From: an uncultured Micrococcales bacterium
GTDB taxonomy: Bacteria; Actinomycetota; Actinomycetes; Actinomycetales; Microbacteriaceae
Reading direction: 5' to 3'
NCBI GenBank assembly: GCA_903927775.1
Contig: CAIYOE010000020.1
Span: 1 to 11,783, forward strand
Length of the DNA stretch: 11,783 nucleotides
Shown: positions 1 through 8,448 of the stretch, piece by piece
Position numbering within the stretch: position 1 is the first letter of the stretch
Layout of the letters: every line of letters starts with the position of its first letter
Notes under the pieces: generated by a model
The model's database searches: none
What the model was told of the DNA's origin: nothing
What the model saw: only the letters and a program-made list of their open reading frames with translations
Program-made: the position numbers and the translations under genes

Positions 1-903
1 GATTACCTGCCCAAAAGCCACATCGCTGTCTAGGCGACGTAGGTCTTCAGATAGACAATCACGAAGGTTTCGACGCGGAAGTGTAATCTCGCGATCTGGT
101 TGTCCAGGCTGGACTATTTTGGCTACCTCGGCGTTTTGGCGTATAACCTCGATATCGCCGCTCTGTCTCACCAATTTGACTGAGTGGATGCCCTGCACGG
201 CGCGGCCACGAGCCTTGCGAACCATGGTCACCGGCACTTTGAGCTTGAGCTCAAGCCACGCCGCCAAAAGATCGGTGCTAGGGGAGTCAACAGCACCGGT
301 TACCTCAACAGCAGTAACGCTGTCGAACGGAGGCTGGTCCAAAATGGTTGCCAGCTGGGCACGCCACAGAGTCAGGCGAGTCCAGGCAAAGTCACTATCA
401 CCGGGGGCGTAGGTTTTAGCCAATTTGCGCAGGTGCTCGTGCGGGTCCTTCTGGGCGGCAGCATCGGTGATTCGGCGAGTGGCAATACGGCCCACTTCGC
501 TCTTAGCCGCGTTGTCGGGCGCTTGGGCTGGCCACCAAGCCACTACTGGCGCGTCTGGCAGTAGCAAACCGGTCACTAGGCTCTCTGCGTCGCTAGCGGC
601 CTCTCCGTAGGCACGAAGCACGATTACCTCGGACGCACCGGCGTCTCCGCCGATACGAATTTGAGCGTCTAGACGGGCGTCTTTCTTGCTCATGCCGTTG
701 TCATCGGCGAGCACGATCACTCGGCTCGGGTGCTCACGCGAGGCCTCGTTGGCCGCGCGAATGGCTTCTTCGATTCCCTTGAGGTCGGTTTCAATCACCA
801 AGGTAAGAACACGACCCAGAGCAACGGCTCCGCCTTGCTCGCGCAAGGTAACCATTCGCTTCGACACCTTGCTGATTGTGGTGTTTGGCATATCTACGAT
901 CAT
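1..903 (-). CDS. opcA: Glucose-6-phosphate dehydrogenase assembly protein OpcA (partial, C-terminus off the window)
   Basis: OpcA is a cytosolic partner needed for assembly and activity of the actinobacterial glucose-6-phosphate dehydrogenase. It is not itself an enzyme. The reading frame is open from an ATG at 903 to the window edge, giving 301 residues with no stop. Known homologues are about 300-320 residues, so only a short C-terminal piece should be missing. Recognisable family features are the N-terminal MIVDMPNTT, the tract LLLPDAPVVAWWP near residues 112-124, and FAWTRLTLWRAQLA in the middle. The ATG overlaps the zwf stop as ATGA, and GGAG lies 6 nt upstream inside zwf, so translation is probably coupled to zwf. 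That fits a subunit and its assembly factor made together. In related genomes pgl (6-phosphogluconolactonase) often comes next, but it would lie outside this window. The function assignment is confident from sequence pattern and context. Confidence 0.95.
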   Translation of the reverse strand, partial: MIVDMPNTTISKVSKRMVTLREQGGAVALGRVLTLVIETDLKGIEEAIRAANEASREHPSRVIVLADDNGMSKKDARLDAQIRIGGDAGASEVIVLRAYGEAASDAESLVTGLLLPDAPVVAWWPAQAPDNAAKSEVGRIATRRITDAAAQKDPHEHLRKLAKTYAPGDSDFAWTRLTLWRAQLATILDQPPFDSVTAVEVTGAVDSPSTDLLAAWLELKLKVPVTMVRKARGRAVQGIHSVKLVRQSGDIEVIRQNAEVAKIVQPGQPDREITLPRRNLRDCLSEDLRRLDSDVAFGQVI

Positions 904-2441
904 GGACGTCTCCAAGCGCGGCCATCTGCGGCCATCATACGGTCTGCGGACTCTGGGCCCCAGGTGCCAGGACGATATTGTTCAGGCTGACCTTGCTTGG
1001 CCCAAAATTCCTCGATCGGGTCGAGGATCATCCAGCTGAGTTCAACTTCTTCGTGGCGTGGGAACAGCGGTGGATCACCGAGTAGCACATCTAGGATTAG
1101 GCGCTCGTAAGCTTCGGGGCTGGCCTCGGTAAAGGCGTGCCCGTAACCGAAGTCCATAGTTACGTCGCGCACGTTCATTCCAACGCCCGGCACCTTGGAT
1201 CCAAAGCGCATGGTTACGCCCTCGTCTGGCTGAACCCGAATAACCAATGCGTTCTCTCCAAGAGCGGCGGTCTGTTCGGCAGCAAATAGAGCCTGAGGTG
1301 CGCGCTTGAAAACCACCGCAATCTCGGTAACGCGACGACCCAGGCGCTTGCCAGCGCGCAGGTAGAACGGAACTCCCGCCCAGCGGCGAGTGTTGATGTC
1401 CAGACGCATTGCAGCGTAGGTCTCGGTTACGCTCTTTGGGTTCATGCCGTCTTCGGCTAGAAACCCAGGAACCTTTTCGCCACCCTGCCAGCCGCCAGCG
1501 TACTGTCCGCGTGCGGTGTGCTTCCCCAGATCTTTGGGCAAACTGACTGCCTTGAGGACCTTCTCTTTTTCGGCGCGCAGATCGGCCGCGTCGAACGACA
1601 CAGGCTCTTCCATCGCTGTTAGGGCAAGCAACTGGAGCAAGTGGTTCTGGATTACGTCTCGCGCAGCACCAATGCCGTCGTAGTAGCCGGCACGGCCACC
1701 GACACCGATATCTTCGGCCATGGTGATCTGAATGTGGTCAATGTAGTTGCTGTTCCAAATTGGCTCGAACATCATGTTTGCAAAGCGCAATGCCAAGATG
1801 TTCTGAACTGTCTCTTTACCCAGGTAGTGGTCGATACGGAAAACCGAGTCGGCTGGGAAAACGCTCTCAACAACAGCGTTTAGTTCGCGAGCGGTCTTGA
1901 GGTCCGAGCCGAAGGGCTTTTCGATAACTACGCGCCGGAACTCACCCTCTTTGGCTGTTGCAAGGCCGCTGCGCGAAAGCTGTTGGGTCACCTGAGGGAA
2001 ATCTTTCGGCGGAATCGAGAGATAGAAGGCGTGGTTTCCATTTGTTCCACGGGCTCGGTCCAGTTCCTCAACAGTTTCCTTTAGCCGGTCGAACGAGGCG
2101 TCGTTGTCGAATTCGCCCTGCACAAAACGAATACCCTGAGCCAGTTGCTGCCAAACTTCTTCGCTGAACGGGGTTCTGGCGTACTCGCGCACAGAATCGT
2201 GTACGACTTTGGCAAAATCCTCGTTCGCCCATTCACGGCGAGCAAACCCGACCAAAGAGAAACCCGGTGGCAGTAGTCCGCGGTTAGCAAGGTCGTAAAT
2301 CGCCGGCATAAGTTTCTTGCGCGACAGGTCACCGGTTACACCGAAAAGAATCAGACCGCTAGGGCCTGCGATTCGGTTCAGTCGGCGATCTTCAGGGTCG
2401 CGAAGCGGGTTAACGCCTGGCGCTATTTTTGCTGGGCTCAT
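900..2441 (-). CDS. zwf: Glucose-6-phosphate 1-dehydrogenase
   Basis: This cytosolic enzyme oxidises glucose-6-phosphate to 6-phosphogluconolactone with reduction of NADP(+), the entry step of the oxidative pentose phosphate pathway. The 513-residue product is the normal family length. The dinucleotide-binding motif GVTGDLSRKKL is at residues 34-44. EKPFGSDL follows at 174-181. The substrate-binding signature RIDHYLGKE is at 202-210, with the conserved His and Lys. Further on, GYYDGIGAARDVIQNH carries the second conserved His of the catalytic dyad described for this family. The ATG start has AAGGAG 11 nt upstream, a long spacing. The gene begins 27 nt after pgi ends, and its TGA overlaps the opcA ATG. 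Position in the operon, after an isomerase and before OpcA, supports the NADPH-producing role. Nothing looks truncated or mutated. Confidence 0.98.
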   Translation of the reverse strand: MSPAKIAPGVNPLRDPEDRRLNRIAGPSGLILFGVTGDLSRKKLMPAIYDLANRGLLPPGFSLVGFARREWANEDFAKVVHDSVREYARTPFSEEVWQQLAQGIRFVQGEFDNDASFDRLKETVEELDRARGTNGNHAFYLSIPPKDFPQVTQQLSRSGLATAKEGEFRRVVIEKPFGSDLKTARELNAVVESVFPADSVFRIDHYLGKETVQNILALRFANMMFEPIWNSNYIDHIQITMAEDIGVGGRAGYYDGIGAARDVIQNHLLQLLALTAMEEPVSFDAADLRAEKEKVLKAVSLPKDLGKHTARGQYAGGWQGGEKVPGFLAEDGMNPKSVTETYAAMRLDINTRRWAGVPFYLRAGKRLGRRVTEIAVVFKRAPQALFAAEQTAALGENALVIRVQPDEGVTMRFGSKVPGVGMNVRDVTMDFGYGHAFTEASPEAYERLILDVLLGDPPLFPRHEEVELSWMILDPIEEFWAKQGQPEQYRPGTWGPESADRMMAADGRAWRRP

Positions 2442-2452
2442 TGCTTGAGCAA

Positions 2453-2458
2453 CTCCTT
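2453..2458 (-). promoter_or_regulatory. Ribosome binding site of zwf, unusually far from the start
   Basis: On the minus strand AAGGAG lies in the 27-nt pgi/zwf gap and is followed by 11 nt before the zwf ATG. A TTG directly abuts the motif but is out of frame and meets a TGA four codons later, so the ATG at 2441 remains the best start. The spacing is longer than the usual 5-9 nt. Confidence 0.6.
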
Positions 2459-2468
2459 GATTTGAAAA

Positions 2469-4064
2469 CTATGCGATGGCGGCTAGAAGTGCTGCCAGGT
2501 CGGCCGTTACATCGCCCAAGGTTAGGGTCAGAACAGGTCGGGACAGCGCACCAAGTACAGAGGCATCGCCGGCTGCCTGAGAAGCGATTAACTCACCAAA
2601 AGTGAACTCGCGGCCAGGAACGGCGAGGTCGGCTTCGCCTTTGGAAACCAGCTGCAAGTAAACACCTTGACGAGGGCCACCCTTGTGGTATTGCCCGGTG
2701 GAGTGCAGGAATCGCGGTGCCCAGCCAAAGGTGGTCGGACGACCGGTACGGCTAGCAAACGCGTCGCGTAGGTCGTAGGCCTGTGGAACCGAGGTGCGGT
2801 CAAGGTAGGCCTGAACCGAGAAGTAGCTATCGATGTCGAGTTGAGCAATGAGGGCCTCGACCGCTCCCTTTACGGTGGTGACTCCGGCTAGGTCTAGGTT
2901 GTGTGCACGCACCTCTACCTGACCATCCACAAAGGCTGGGGCTGCAATAGCGGCACGTTCGTTCAACATGGCGCGGGCGGCGATCTTGGCGCTTTCCACA
3001 TCTGGTTGGTCGAATGGGTTTATGCCGATCAAACGGCTTGCGATTACGGTGGCGTATTCCCAGAGCAGGAATTGCTCACCCAACGAACCCGAGATCACGA
3101 TTTCGTCGCCGGTGGCAACGGTGGCATCTGCTACCAAACGTGCCAAGACTAGGTCGTCCGCAGCCGCCGAAACCTCTGGGCTTCCAGGCTCTAGAACAAC
3201 CGGAAGAACTCCGCGACCGATCTTGCCGGTGCTTTCAGCTATCAGCTGCTCAGCCCAGTCTCCAAAGCCAACAATCGGGGCACCGTCAACGATGATGCCT
3301 ACCTTGTCGCGGAAACCGGTGGCGCTGGCAGTGCGAGCCAGAACGGCACCCAAAATAAGTGCTGGGTTTTCGGCAGAGTCCAACGAAAGCAGTTCGCCAG
3401 CCTCGTGAGCATCTGCCAGCAATCGAGCGATATCCGCACCGGCTAGACCAGAAGGTACCAAACCGAATGCGGTTAGAGCGCTGTAGCGTCCGCCCACGGT
3501 AGGGTCGGCATTGAAAATGCGGTAGCCATCGGCGGTAGCGGCAGCCTCCATCGGTGATCCCGGGTCGGTCACAATGACAACGCGCTCGGCCACAGGAATG
3601 CCAGCCTCGGCGAAAGCCTGCTCGAAAATGCGCTTCTGCGAATCGGTCTCAACCGTGGATCCAGACTTGCTTGAAACCACGATTGCGGTGCGAGCTAGGT
3701 CGCCAGAAAGCGCGTCGTTGATCTGATCAGGGTCAGTGCTGTCTAGAACCACCAGCTCAACGCCTGCGGTGCGAGTGATTACCTCGGGAGCCAGCGACGA
3801 ACCGCCCATGCCGCAGAGCACGAAACGGTTTACGCCCTGAGCGGCGAATGCGTCGCGAAGCTCGAGGATTGGCTCCACTAGTGCGGCGCTATCAACTGAG
3901 CTGGTTACCCAGCCCAGACGAATCGAAGACTCGGACTCTGCGTCCTTGCCCCAAAGGGTGAAGTCCTTAGCGGCAACTCGGCTAGCAACCTTGTCTGCAA
4001 TGAGCGTTGGAACATACTCTGCAACAGCAGCGGCAGCCTTACCCGAAACGGCAATCTTGAGCAT
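2469..4064 (-). CDS. pgi: Glucose-6-phosphate isomerase
   Basis: The enzyme interconverts fructose-6-phosphate and glucose-6-phosphate in the cytosol. The product is 531 residues starting MLKIAVSG. The double SIS (sugar isomerase) fold is visible as GMGGSSLAPE at 85-94, the phosphate-binding SSKSGSTVET at 131-140, TDPGSP at 166-171 and the PGI signature VGGRYSAL at 190-197. QLIAESTGK follows in the second half. It resembles the divergent actinobacterial Pgi lineage found in tkt-tal-zwf clusters rather than the classical E. coli-type enzyme. The frame stays open upstream to 4115, but I chose the ATG at 4064. It overlaps the tal stop as TAATG, begins with the family N-terminus, and the extra upstream residues look like a tal shadow. 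In this operon the enzyme would return fructose-6-P made by Tkt/Tal to Zwf, allowing cyclic pathway flux (inference). A bifunctional phosphoglucose/phosphomannose isomerase is less likely at this length. Confidence 0.93.
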   Translation of the reverse strand: MLKIAVSGKAAAAVAEYVPTLIADKVASRVAAKDFTLWGKDAESESSIRLGWVTSSVDSAALVEPILELRDAFAAQGVNRFVLCGMGGSSLAPEVITRTAGVELVVLDSTDPDQINDALSGDLARTAIVVSSKSGSTVETDSQKRIFEQAFAEAGIPVAERVVIVTDPGSPMEAAATADGYRIFNADPTVGGRYSALTAFGLVPSGLAGADIARLLADAHEAGELLSLDSAENPALILGAVLARTASATGFRDKVGIIVDGAPIVGFGDWAEQLIAESTGKIGRGVLPVVLEPGSPEVSAAADDLVLARLVADATVATGDEIVISGSLGEQFLLWEYATVIASRLIGINPFDQPDVESAKIAARAMLNERAAIAAPAFVDGQVEVRAHNLDLAGVTTVKGAVEALIAQLDIDSYFSVQAYLDRTSVPQAYDLRDAFASRTGRPTTFGWAPRFLHSTGQYHKGGPRQGVYLQLVSKGEADLAVPGREFTFGELIASQAAGDASVLGALSRPVLTLTLGDVTADLAALLAAIA

Positions 4065-5173
4065 TACTTGGCGGCCTCTAGTGCTGCGGCAACGCTCTGG
4101 ACTAGCTCGTTCCAAGAGACAACGAACTTGTCGACACCCTCGGTCTCTAGTAGGTCTACAACATCGTTGTAGGAAACGCCCACTGCCTCAACTGCGAACA
4201 ATATCGCCTTGGCATCTTCGTAGTGTGCGTTAATGCTGTTTGCAGGCACGATTCCGTGGTCGTAAACGGCCTCCATGGTCTTCTCCGGCATGGTGTTTAC
4301 CAGGGCGGGTGCAACCAACTCGGTTACGTAAAGGGTGTCCGAAAGTGCTGGGTCCTTGACACCGGTGGAGGCCATCAAAGGGCGCTGCTTGTTAGCACCA
4401 GCTGCCTCAAGGGCTGACCAACGTTCGTTAGCGAAGTCCTGCTCGAATACTTGGTAGGCCAGACGAGCGTTAGCCAGAGCCGACTTGCTCTTTAGCGAAA
4501 GTGCGTCTGCGGTTCCGATAGCGACCAGGCGCTTGTCGATTTCTAGGTCTACGCGGCTTACAAAGAACGATGCAACCGAGTGGATCTTGCTGATGTCATG
4601 ACCATTTGCCTTAGCCAGTTCGATACCCGCGATGTAGGCCTCGATGACCTCGCGGTAACGAGCCAAAGAAAAGATGAGGGTTACGTTTACGCTGATGCCC
4701 TCGCCGATAACCGCGGTGATGGCCGGGAGGCCTTCCTTGGTGGCAGGAATCTTGATCATTACGTTCTCGCGGTCGACCTTGGCAAATAGTTCCTTGGCCT
4801 GAGCGATGGTACCCGCGGTGTCGCGTGCAAGACCCGGCTCAACCTCGATCGAAACACGACCATCGAAGCCCTTGCTGTCGGCGTAGATGCCAGCAAAAAT
4901 GTCGCAGGCCTCGGCCACGTCTAGGGTGGTGATCTCGAAAATCGCCTTGGCTGCGTCCGCGCCCGCTGCAGCTAGTTCGCGAACCTGGTCGCCGTAGCCG
5001 TCGCCCTTGCCAATCGAGGCAGCAAAGATGCTCGGGTTGGTGGTCACACCTACAACGCTGCGGTTGGTGATTAGGTCGCGCAATGCACCCGAACGGATGC
5101 GGGTGCGCGATAGGTCGTCTAGCCAGATGCTAACGCCGTTTGCTGCCAGTTGTGCCAGTGGGGAAGTAGTCAT
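4064..5173 (-). CDS. tal: Transaldolase
   Basis: Transaldolase moves a dihydroxyacetone unit from sedoheptulose-7-P to glyceraldehyde-3-P, giving fructose-6-P and erythrose-4-P, through a Schiff base. The 369-residue product matches the longer actinobacterial class. It shows the N-terminal WLDDLSR at 17-23 with the conserved Asp, TTNPSIF at 44-50, and the active-site MIKIPAT at 139-145 with the Schiff-base Lys141. FFVSRVD follows, typical of the family. The ATG at 5173 is preceded by AGAGGT with a 5-nt spacing. It begins 45 nt after the tkt stop on the same strand, and its TAA shares a base with the pgi ATG, so it is probably co-transcribed with both. Nothing unusual is seen in the protein. 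Confidence 0.97.
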   Translation of the reverse strand: MTTSPLAQLAANGVSIWLDDLSRTRIRSGALRDLITNRSVVGVTTNPSIFAASIGKGDGYGDQVRELAAAGADAAKAIFEITTLDVAEACDIFAGIYADSKGFDGRVSIEVEPGLARDTAGTIAQAKELFAKVDRENVMIKIPATKEGLPAITAVIGEGISVNVTLIFSLARYREVIEAYIAGIELAKANGHDISKIHSVASFFVSRVDLEIDKRLVAIGTADALSLKSKSALANARLAYQVFEQDFANERWSALEAAGANKQRPLMASTGVKDPALSDTLYVTELVAPALVNTMPEKTMEAVYDHGIVPANSINAHYEDAKAILFAVEAVGVSYNDVVDLLETEGVDKFVVSWNELVQSVAAALEAAK

Positions 5174-5218
5174 GAGTGACCTCTTTCTGAAAGTTTTGAA
5201 AGCTAAAAAAGTGGGGGA

Positions 5219-7309
5219 CTAAGCGGTCTTAAGCGCTTCGTGAGCGGCGGCGACTACTGCCTCAGCGGTCATGCCGAATTCACGGTAAAGGGTCTTGGCA
5301 TCGGCCGAGGCACCAAAGTGCTCAATCGAAACGCTCTTGCCTGTGGCACCAACGTACTTGTTCCAACCCAACGACAGACCGGCCTCAACCGAAACACGGG
5401 CGGAAACACCGGCAGGCAGAACCTGCTCGCGGTATTCGGCGGACTGCTCGTCGAACCATTCAAGACACGGAGCCGAAACCACGCGGGTTGCAACACCAGC
5501 AGCCTCAAGCTGCAAACGAGCGGCCACTGCGATTTCAACCTCTGAACCGGTGGCGATCAAAATCACCGATGGCTTACCGCTCGCTGCTTCTAGCAGGGTG
5601 TAGGCACCCTTAGCGGTGTTCTCTGCACCCGCGTACACGGCACCGGTCTCGTCGGCTTCGCCGCGCGAGTAAACCGGCAGGTTCTGTCGGCTTAGAGCCA
5701 AACCAGCAGGACCCTGACGACGCTCAAGCACGGTCTTCCAGGCGTATGCGGTTTCGTTGGCGTCTGCCGGACGAACCATGTCCAGGTTCGGAATCGCTCG
5801 CAGGGTGGCAAGCTGCTCGATTGGCTGGTGGGTCGGGCCGTCTTCTCCAAGAGCAACGGAGTCGTGGGTCCAGACAAAGATGCTTGGGATGCCCATCAAT
5901 GCTGCCAAACGAACCGCTGGGCGCATGTAGTCGCTAAAGATCAGGAAGGTACCGCCGAAGGCGCGGGTGTTTCCGTGAAGAACGATTCCGTTCAGGATCG
6001 CACCCATGGCGTGTTCGCGGATACCAAAGTGCAAGACGCGACCGTACTTGTCGCCGTTCCACTCGTGGGTAGACCACTCTGCAGGAACAAACGACTTAGC
6101 ACCGGTGATGGTGGTCATGTTCGAATCAGCTAGGTCGGCCGAGCCACCCCAAAGTTCAGGCATTACACCTGCGATGGCGTTGATTACCTTGCCCGAAGCC
6201 ACGCGGGTTGAAACCGAGCTTCCGCCTTCGAATACCGGAAGTGCGCTTTCTAGTTCTGCGGGAACAGCGCCAGAAACTACTCGCTCTAGCAGATGCTTCT
6301 TGTCTGCGTTCTCGGATGCCCAAGCATCGAACGAAGCCTCCCAAGCCGCACGCTCGCGGTCAAAACGCTCGGTCGAGCGGGTGTGAGCAAGAACCTCAGG
6401 AGCGACCTCGAAGGTCTTCTCTGGGTCGAAGCCCAGAACGGTCTTTAGGCCGGCAAGTTCCTCGGCGCCAAGTGCCGAACCGTGAATCTTTCCACTGTTC
6501 TGCTTCTTAGGCGAAGGCCAACCGATGATGGTACGAAGAGTGATCAGCGAAGGCTTGTCGGTGACAGCCTTGGCAGCCTGAATGGCGTTGTAAAGCTCCT
6601 CGATGTCCTCAACGTAGTTGCCGGTCTTCTTCCAATCGACTACCTGGGTGTGCCAACCGTATGACTGGTAACGAGCCGAGAGGTCCTCGGTGAAAGCGAT
6701 GTTGGTGTCGTCTTCGATCGAGATCTGGTTGCTGTCGTAGATAACAACTAGGTTGCCAAGCTTTTGGTGGCCGGCAAGTGATGCGGCCTCTGCGGTAACG
6801 CCCTCCTGCATGTCGCCATCGCCAGCGATTACGTACACAAAGTGATCGAATGGGCTGGTGCCTGCTGGCGCGGCTGGGTCGTAAAGACCGCGCTCAAAGC
6901 GAGCCGCGTAGGCAAATCCGGTAGCCGAGGCCAAACCCTGACCAAGCGGACCGGTGGTGATTTCCACACCCTTGGTGTGTCCGTACTCTGGGTGACCAGG
7001 GGTTGCAGAACCCCAGGTACGAAGAGCCTTGATGTCTTCTAGCTCCAGACCGTAGCCGTGAAGGAACAACTGGTTGTAGATAGTCAGCGACGAGTGTCCA
7101 ACGCTCAGAATGAAGCGGTCGCGACCCAACCAGCGGTCCTCGCGAGGGTCATGACGCATGACCTTGTTGAACAAGAGGTAAGCAACCGGTGCCAGGCTAA
7201 TTGCGGTTCCGGGGTGTCCGTTACCAACTTTTTCTACCGCATCAGCAGCTAAAACGCGGGCGGTGTCGACGGCCTTTGAATCAAGGTCGGTCCAGTGGAA
7301 TGCTGACAA
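5219..7309 (-). CDS. tkt: Transketolase
   Basis: Transketolase transfers two-carbon ketol units between pentose, tetrose and hexose phosphates using thiamine diphosphate. The 696-residue product has the full family length and order. The N-terminal pyrophosphate domain carries NGHPG (His32), VGHSS (His72), TTGPLGQG at 118-125 and the thiamine motif GDGDMQEG at 163-170. The pyrimidine domain carries FGIREHAM with the catalytic Glu432, and HDSVALGEDGPTHQP at 482-496. The C-terminal domain includes HFGASADA. The start is a TTG at 7309: no ATG fits the expected N-terminus, and AAGGAG lies 5 nt upstream. This is the first gene of the five-gene pentose phosphate operon, and its upstream region holds the only clear promoter candidate for the operon. 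Confidence 0.98.
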   Translation of the reverse strand: MSAFHWTDLDSKAVDTARVLAADAVEKVGNGHPGTAISLAPVAYLLFNKVMRHDPREDRWLGRDRFILSVGHSSLTIYNQLFLHGYGLELEDIKALRTWGSATPGHPEYGHTKGVEITTGPLGQGLASATGFAYAARFERGLYDPAAPAGTSPFDHFVYVIAGDGDMQEGVTAEAASLAGHQKLGNLVVIYDSNQISIEDDTNIAFTEDLSARYQSYGWHTQVVDWKKTGNYVEDIEELYNAIQAAKAVTDKPSLITLRTIIGWPSPKKQNSGKIHGSALGAEELAGLKTVLGFDPEKTFEVAPEVLAHTRSTERFDRERAAWEASFDAWASENADKKHLLERVVSGAVPAELESALPVFEGGSSVSTRVASGKVINAIAGVMPELWGGSADLADSNMTTITGAKSFVPAEWSTHEWNGDKYGRVLHFGIREHAMGAILNGIVLHGNTRAFGGTFLIFSDYMRPAVRLAALMGIPSIFVWTHDSVALGEDGPTHQPIEQLATLRAIPNLDMVRPADANETAYAWKTVLERRQGPAGLALSRQNLPVYSRGEADETGAVYAGAENTAKGAYTLLEAASGKPSVILIATGSEVEIAVAARLQLEAAGVATRVVSAPCLEWFDEQSAEYREQVLPAGVSARVSVEAGLSLGWNKYVGATGKSVSIEHFGASADAKTLYREFGMTAEAVVAAAHEALKTA

Positions 7310-7314
7310 GACAG

Positions 7315-7320
7315 CTCCTT
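7315..7320 (-). promoter_or_regulatory. Ribosome binding site fixing the TTG start of tkt
   Basis: AAGGAG on the minus strand, followed by CTGTC and then TTG. The good match and 5-nt spacing are the main reason for calling a TTG start for tkt. Confidence 0.8.
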
Positions 7321-7329
7321 CTTATTGTG

Positions 7330-7358
7330 GATTTAGTGAACGAATGTTCGATTGTCCA
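7330..7358 (-). promoter_or_regulatory. Candidate promoter of the tkt-tal-pgi-zwf-opcA operon
   Basis: Read on the minus strand, TGGACA (7358-7353, five of six matches to the TTGACA -35 consensus) is followed by a 17-nt spacer and a weak -10 (TAAATC at 7335-7330, or CTAAAT one base earlier). Transcription would start near 7323, leaving a leader of roughly 14 nt that still contains the AAGGAG site. The -10 element is a poor match, so the exact boxes are uncertain. Confidence 0.4.
7337..7350. promoter_or_regulatory. LexA-box-like dyad in the tkt promoter spacer
   Basis: TGAACGAATGTTCG contains a perfect GAAC-N4-GTTC inverted repeat. It matches the published actinobacterial SOS box pattern CGAAC-RNRY-GTTCG at 13 of 14 positions, the first base being T instead of C. 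It lies between the candidate -35 and -10 boxes of the tkt promoter, a typical position for a repressor operator. Another dimeric regulator with a similar half-site is possible. Confidence 0.45.
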
Positions 7359-7425
7359 TATTTCGGCGCCGTTGCCTGATTGCGAGTATCTGCAGGGTCG
7401 TAAAAACATGCTTTCCCGACGCGAA

Positions 7426-7450
7426 CTCGGGTAGAAGTCTATACCTCGAG
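7426..7450. repeat. Imperfect inverted repeat between tkt and ctaB
   Basis: CTCGGGTA (7426-7433) can pair with TACCTCGAG (7442-7450) across an 8-nt loop, with one bulged T. A further CCTCG/CGAGG pair (7444-7448 with 7462-7466) overlaps it. There is no T-tract after it, so it does not look like a terminator. It could be an operator or chance structure. Confidence 0.3.
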
Positions 7451-7490
7451 ACTTTATTAACCGAGGGAATGAACTGAGCATTTCCTCGTT

Positions 7491-7496
7491 TAGAAT
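7491..7496 (+). promoter_or_regulatory. -10 box of a probable leaderless ctaB promoter
   Basis: TAGAAT (five of six matches to TATAAT) ends 7 nt before the A of the ctaB ATG at 7504. No Shine-Dalgarno sequence is visible before this ATG. A transcript starting at the ATG itself would be leaderless, which is common in actinobacteria. No convincing -35 box is seen; ATGAAC at 7469-7474 is the nearest candidate. Confidence 0.5.
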
Positions 7497-7503
7497 TGAA
7501 TAA

Positions 7504-8448
7504 ATGACTAACAAAATGCCTTCTGAACGCACGCCTCTTTCGCGCGGCTCTTTTGGCAAACTCAAGGCATACGTTGCTTTGACCAAACCACGAGTCATAG
7601 AGCTGCTGCTTATCAGCACCGTTCCCACCATGATTCTGGCCAATCACGAGCGTTTTGGTAAGGGATTACCCGACATTTGGCTGATCCTGGCAACGCTCAT
7701 CGGTGGAGCCCTAAGCGCAGGTTCGGCCGGTGCCTTTAACTGCTACATCGATGCCGATATCGACAAACTGATGGGACGCACCAAGGGTCGCCCGCTAGTT
7801 ACCGGCGAGCTCACCAAGCGCGAAGCACTGATTTTTTCTTACACAATCGGCGTGGCATCGATTGCCTGGCTTTGGGTTTTCGTTAACTTTTTGTCGGCCA
7901 TGTTGTCTCTATTCGCGATCCTGTTCTATGTGGTCATCTACTCGCTTTTGCTCAAGCGCCGCACCCCTCAGAACATAGTTTGGGGCGGGGCGGCCGGCTC
8001 CATGCCGATTTTGATTGGTTGGGCAGCCGTCACCAACGAACTATCCGCTTCCGCCTGGGTGCTGGCGCTGGTGCTATTCCTCTGGACACCTCCGCATTAC
8101 TGGCCGCTCAGCATGCGCTACCGCGAGGACTACGCCACCGCGGGTGTGCCAATGCTCCCGGTGGTTCGTGGCTCGCGAAGCGTTTCGGTGCAGATCATTC
8201 TCTACAGCTGGGCGCTATTTGTTTCCACGCTGATCATGATTCCTGCCGGACACATGGGCTGGATATATACATCGGTGGCCGTTATCACCGGCGTATGGTT
8301 CATGTTCGAAAGCTATGTGCTCTTCAACGAAGGCTATAGAGGCGAGCCCAAGAACCCGATGCGGCTATTCCACGGTTCCATCACTTATCTAACGGTGCTG
8401 TTTATCGCTATCGCGCTTGACCCGCTGATTTACTTACCGCTCTGGTAA
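7504..8448 (+). CDS. ctaB: Protoheme IX farnesyltransferase (heme O synthase)
   Basis: This UbiA-family integral membrane prenyltransferase adds a farnesyl group to protoheme IX to make heme O, the precursor of heme A for aa3-type cytochrome oxidase. The product is 314 residues with many hydrophobic segments. The first prenyl-diphosphate/Mg motif NxxxDxxxD is at Asn79-Asp83-Asp87, followed by KGRPL. The family-specific WTPPHYW is at 194-200, and the second acidic region [10 protein letters not shown] is at 207-216. The ATG at 7504 gives a normal N-terminus. The next in-frame ATG is four codons later and no Shine-Dalgarno is visible, so leaderless initiation is likely. The gene diverges from tkt, a neighbourhood also seen in mycobacteria and other actinobacteria, and converges on phr with only 19 nt between the stop codons. 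Confidence 0.97.
   Translation: MTNKMPSERTPLSRGSFGKLKAYVALTKPRVIELLLISTVPTMILANHERFGKGLPDIWLILATLIGGALSAGSAGAFNCYIDADIDKLMGRTKGRPLVTGELTKREALIFSYTIGVASIAWLWVFVNFLSAMLSLFAILFYVVIYSLLLKRRTPQNIVWGGAAGSMPILIGWAAVTNELSASAWVLALVLFLWTPPHYWPLSMRYREDYATAGVPMLPVVRGSRSVSVQIILYSWALFVSTLIMIPAGHMGWIYTSVAVITGVWFMFESYVLFNEGYRGEPKNPMRLFHGSITYLTVLFIAIALDPLIYLPLW

Noticed and set aside
2968..3408. A 146-codon plus-strand open frame inside pgi
   Set aside because: It is antisense to a conserved part of Pgi and has low-complexity Ser/Ala/Arg composition.
4065..4115. An N-terminal extension of pgi by 17 codons
   Set aside because: The extra residues lie wholly inside the end of tal, have no family similarity, and the ATG at 4064 gives the known N-terminus and a TAATG junction.
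5174..5218. A terminator between tkt and tal, suggested by a C5 run and a T6 run on the minus strand
   Set aside because: There is no stem before the T-run. The only dyad (CTTTC-A-GAAAG) has too small a loop and lies after it, so read-through into tal is expected.
7281..7647. Two minus-strand open frames of 104 and 120 codons across the tkt/ctaB gap
   Set aside because: They overlap the conserved N-terminus of ctaB and the start of tkt, have no ribosome binding site, and show no recognisable domain.
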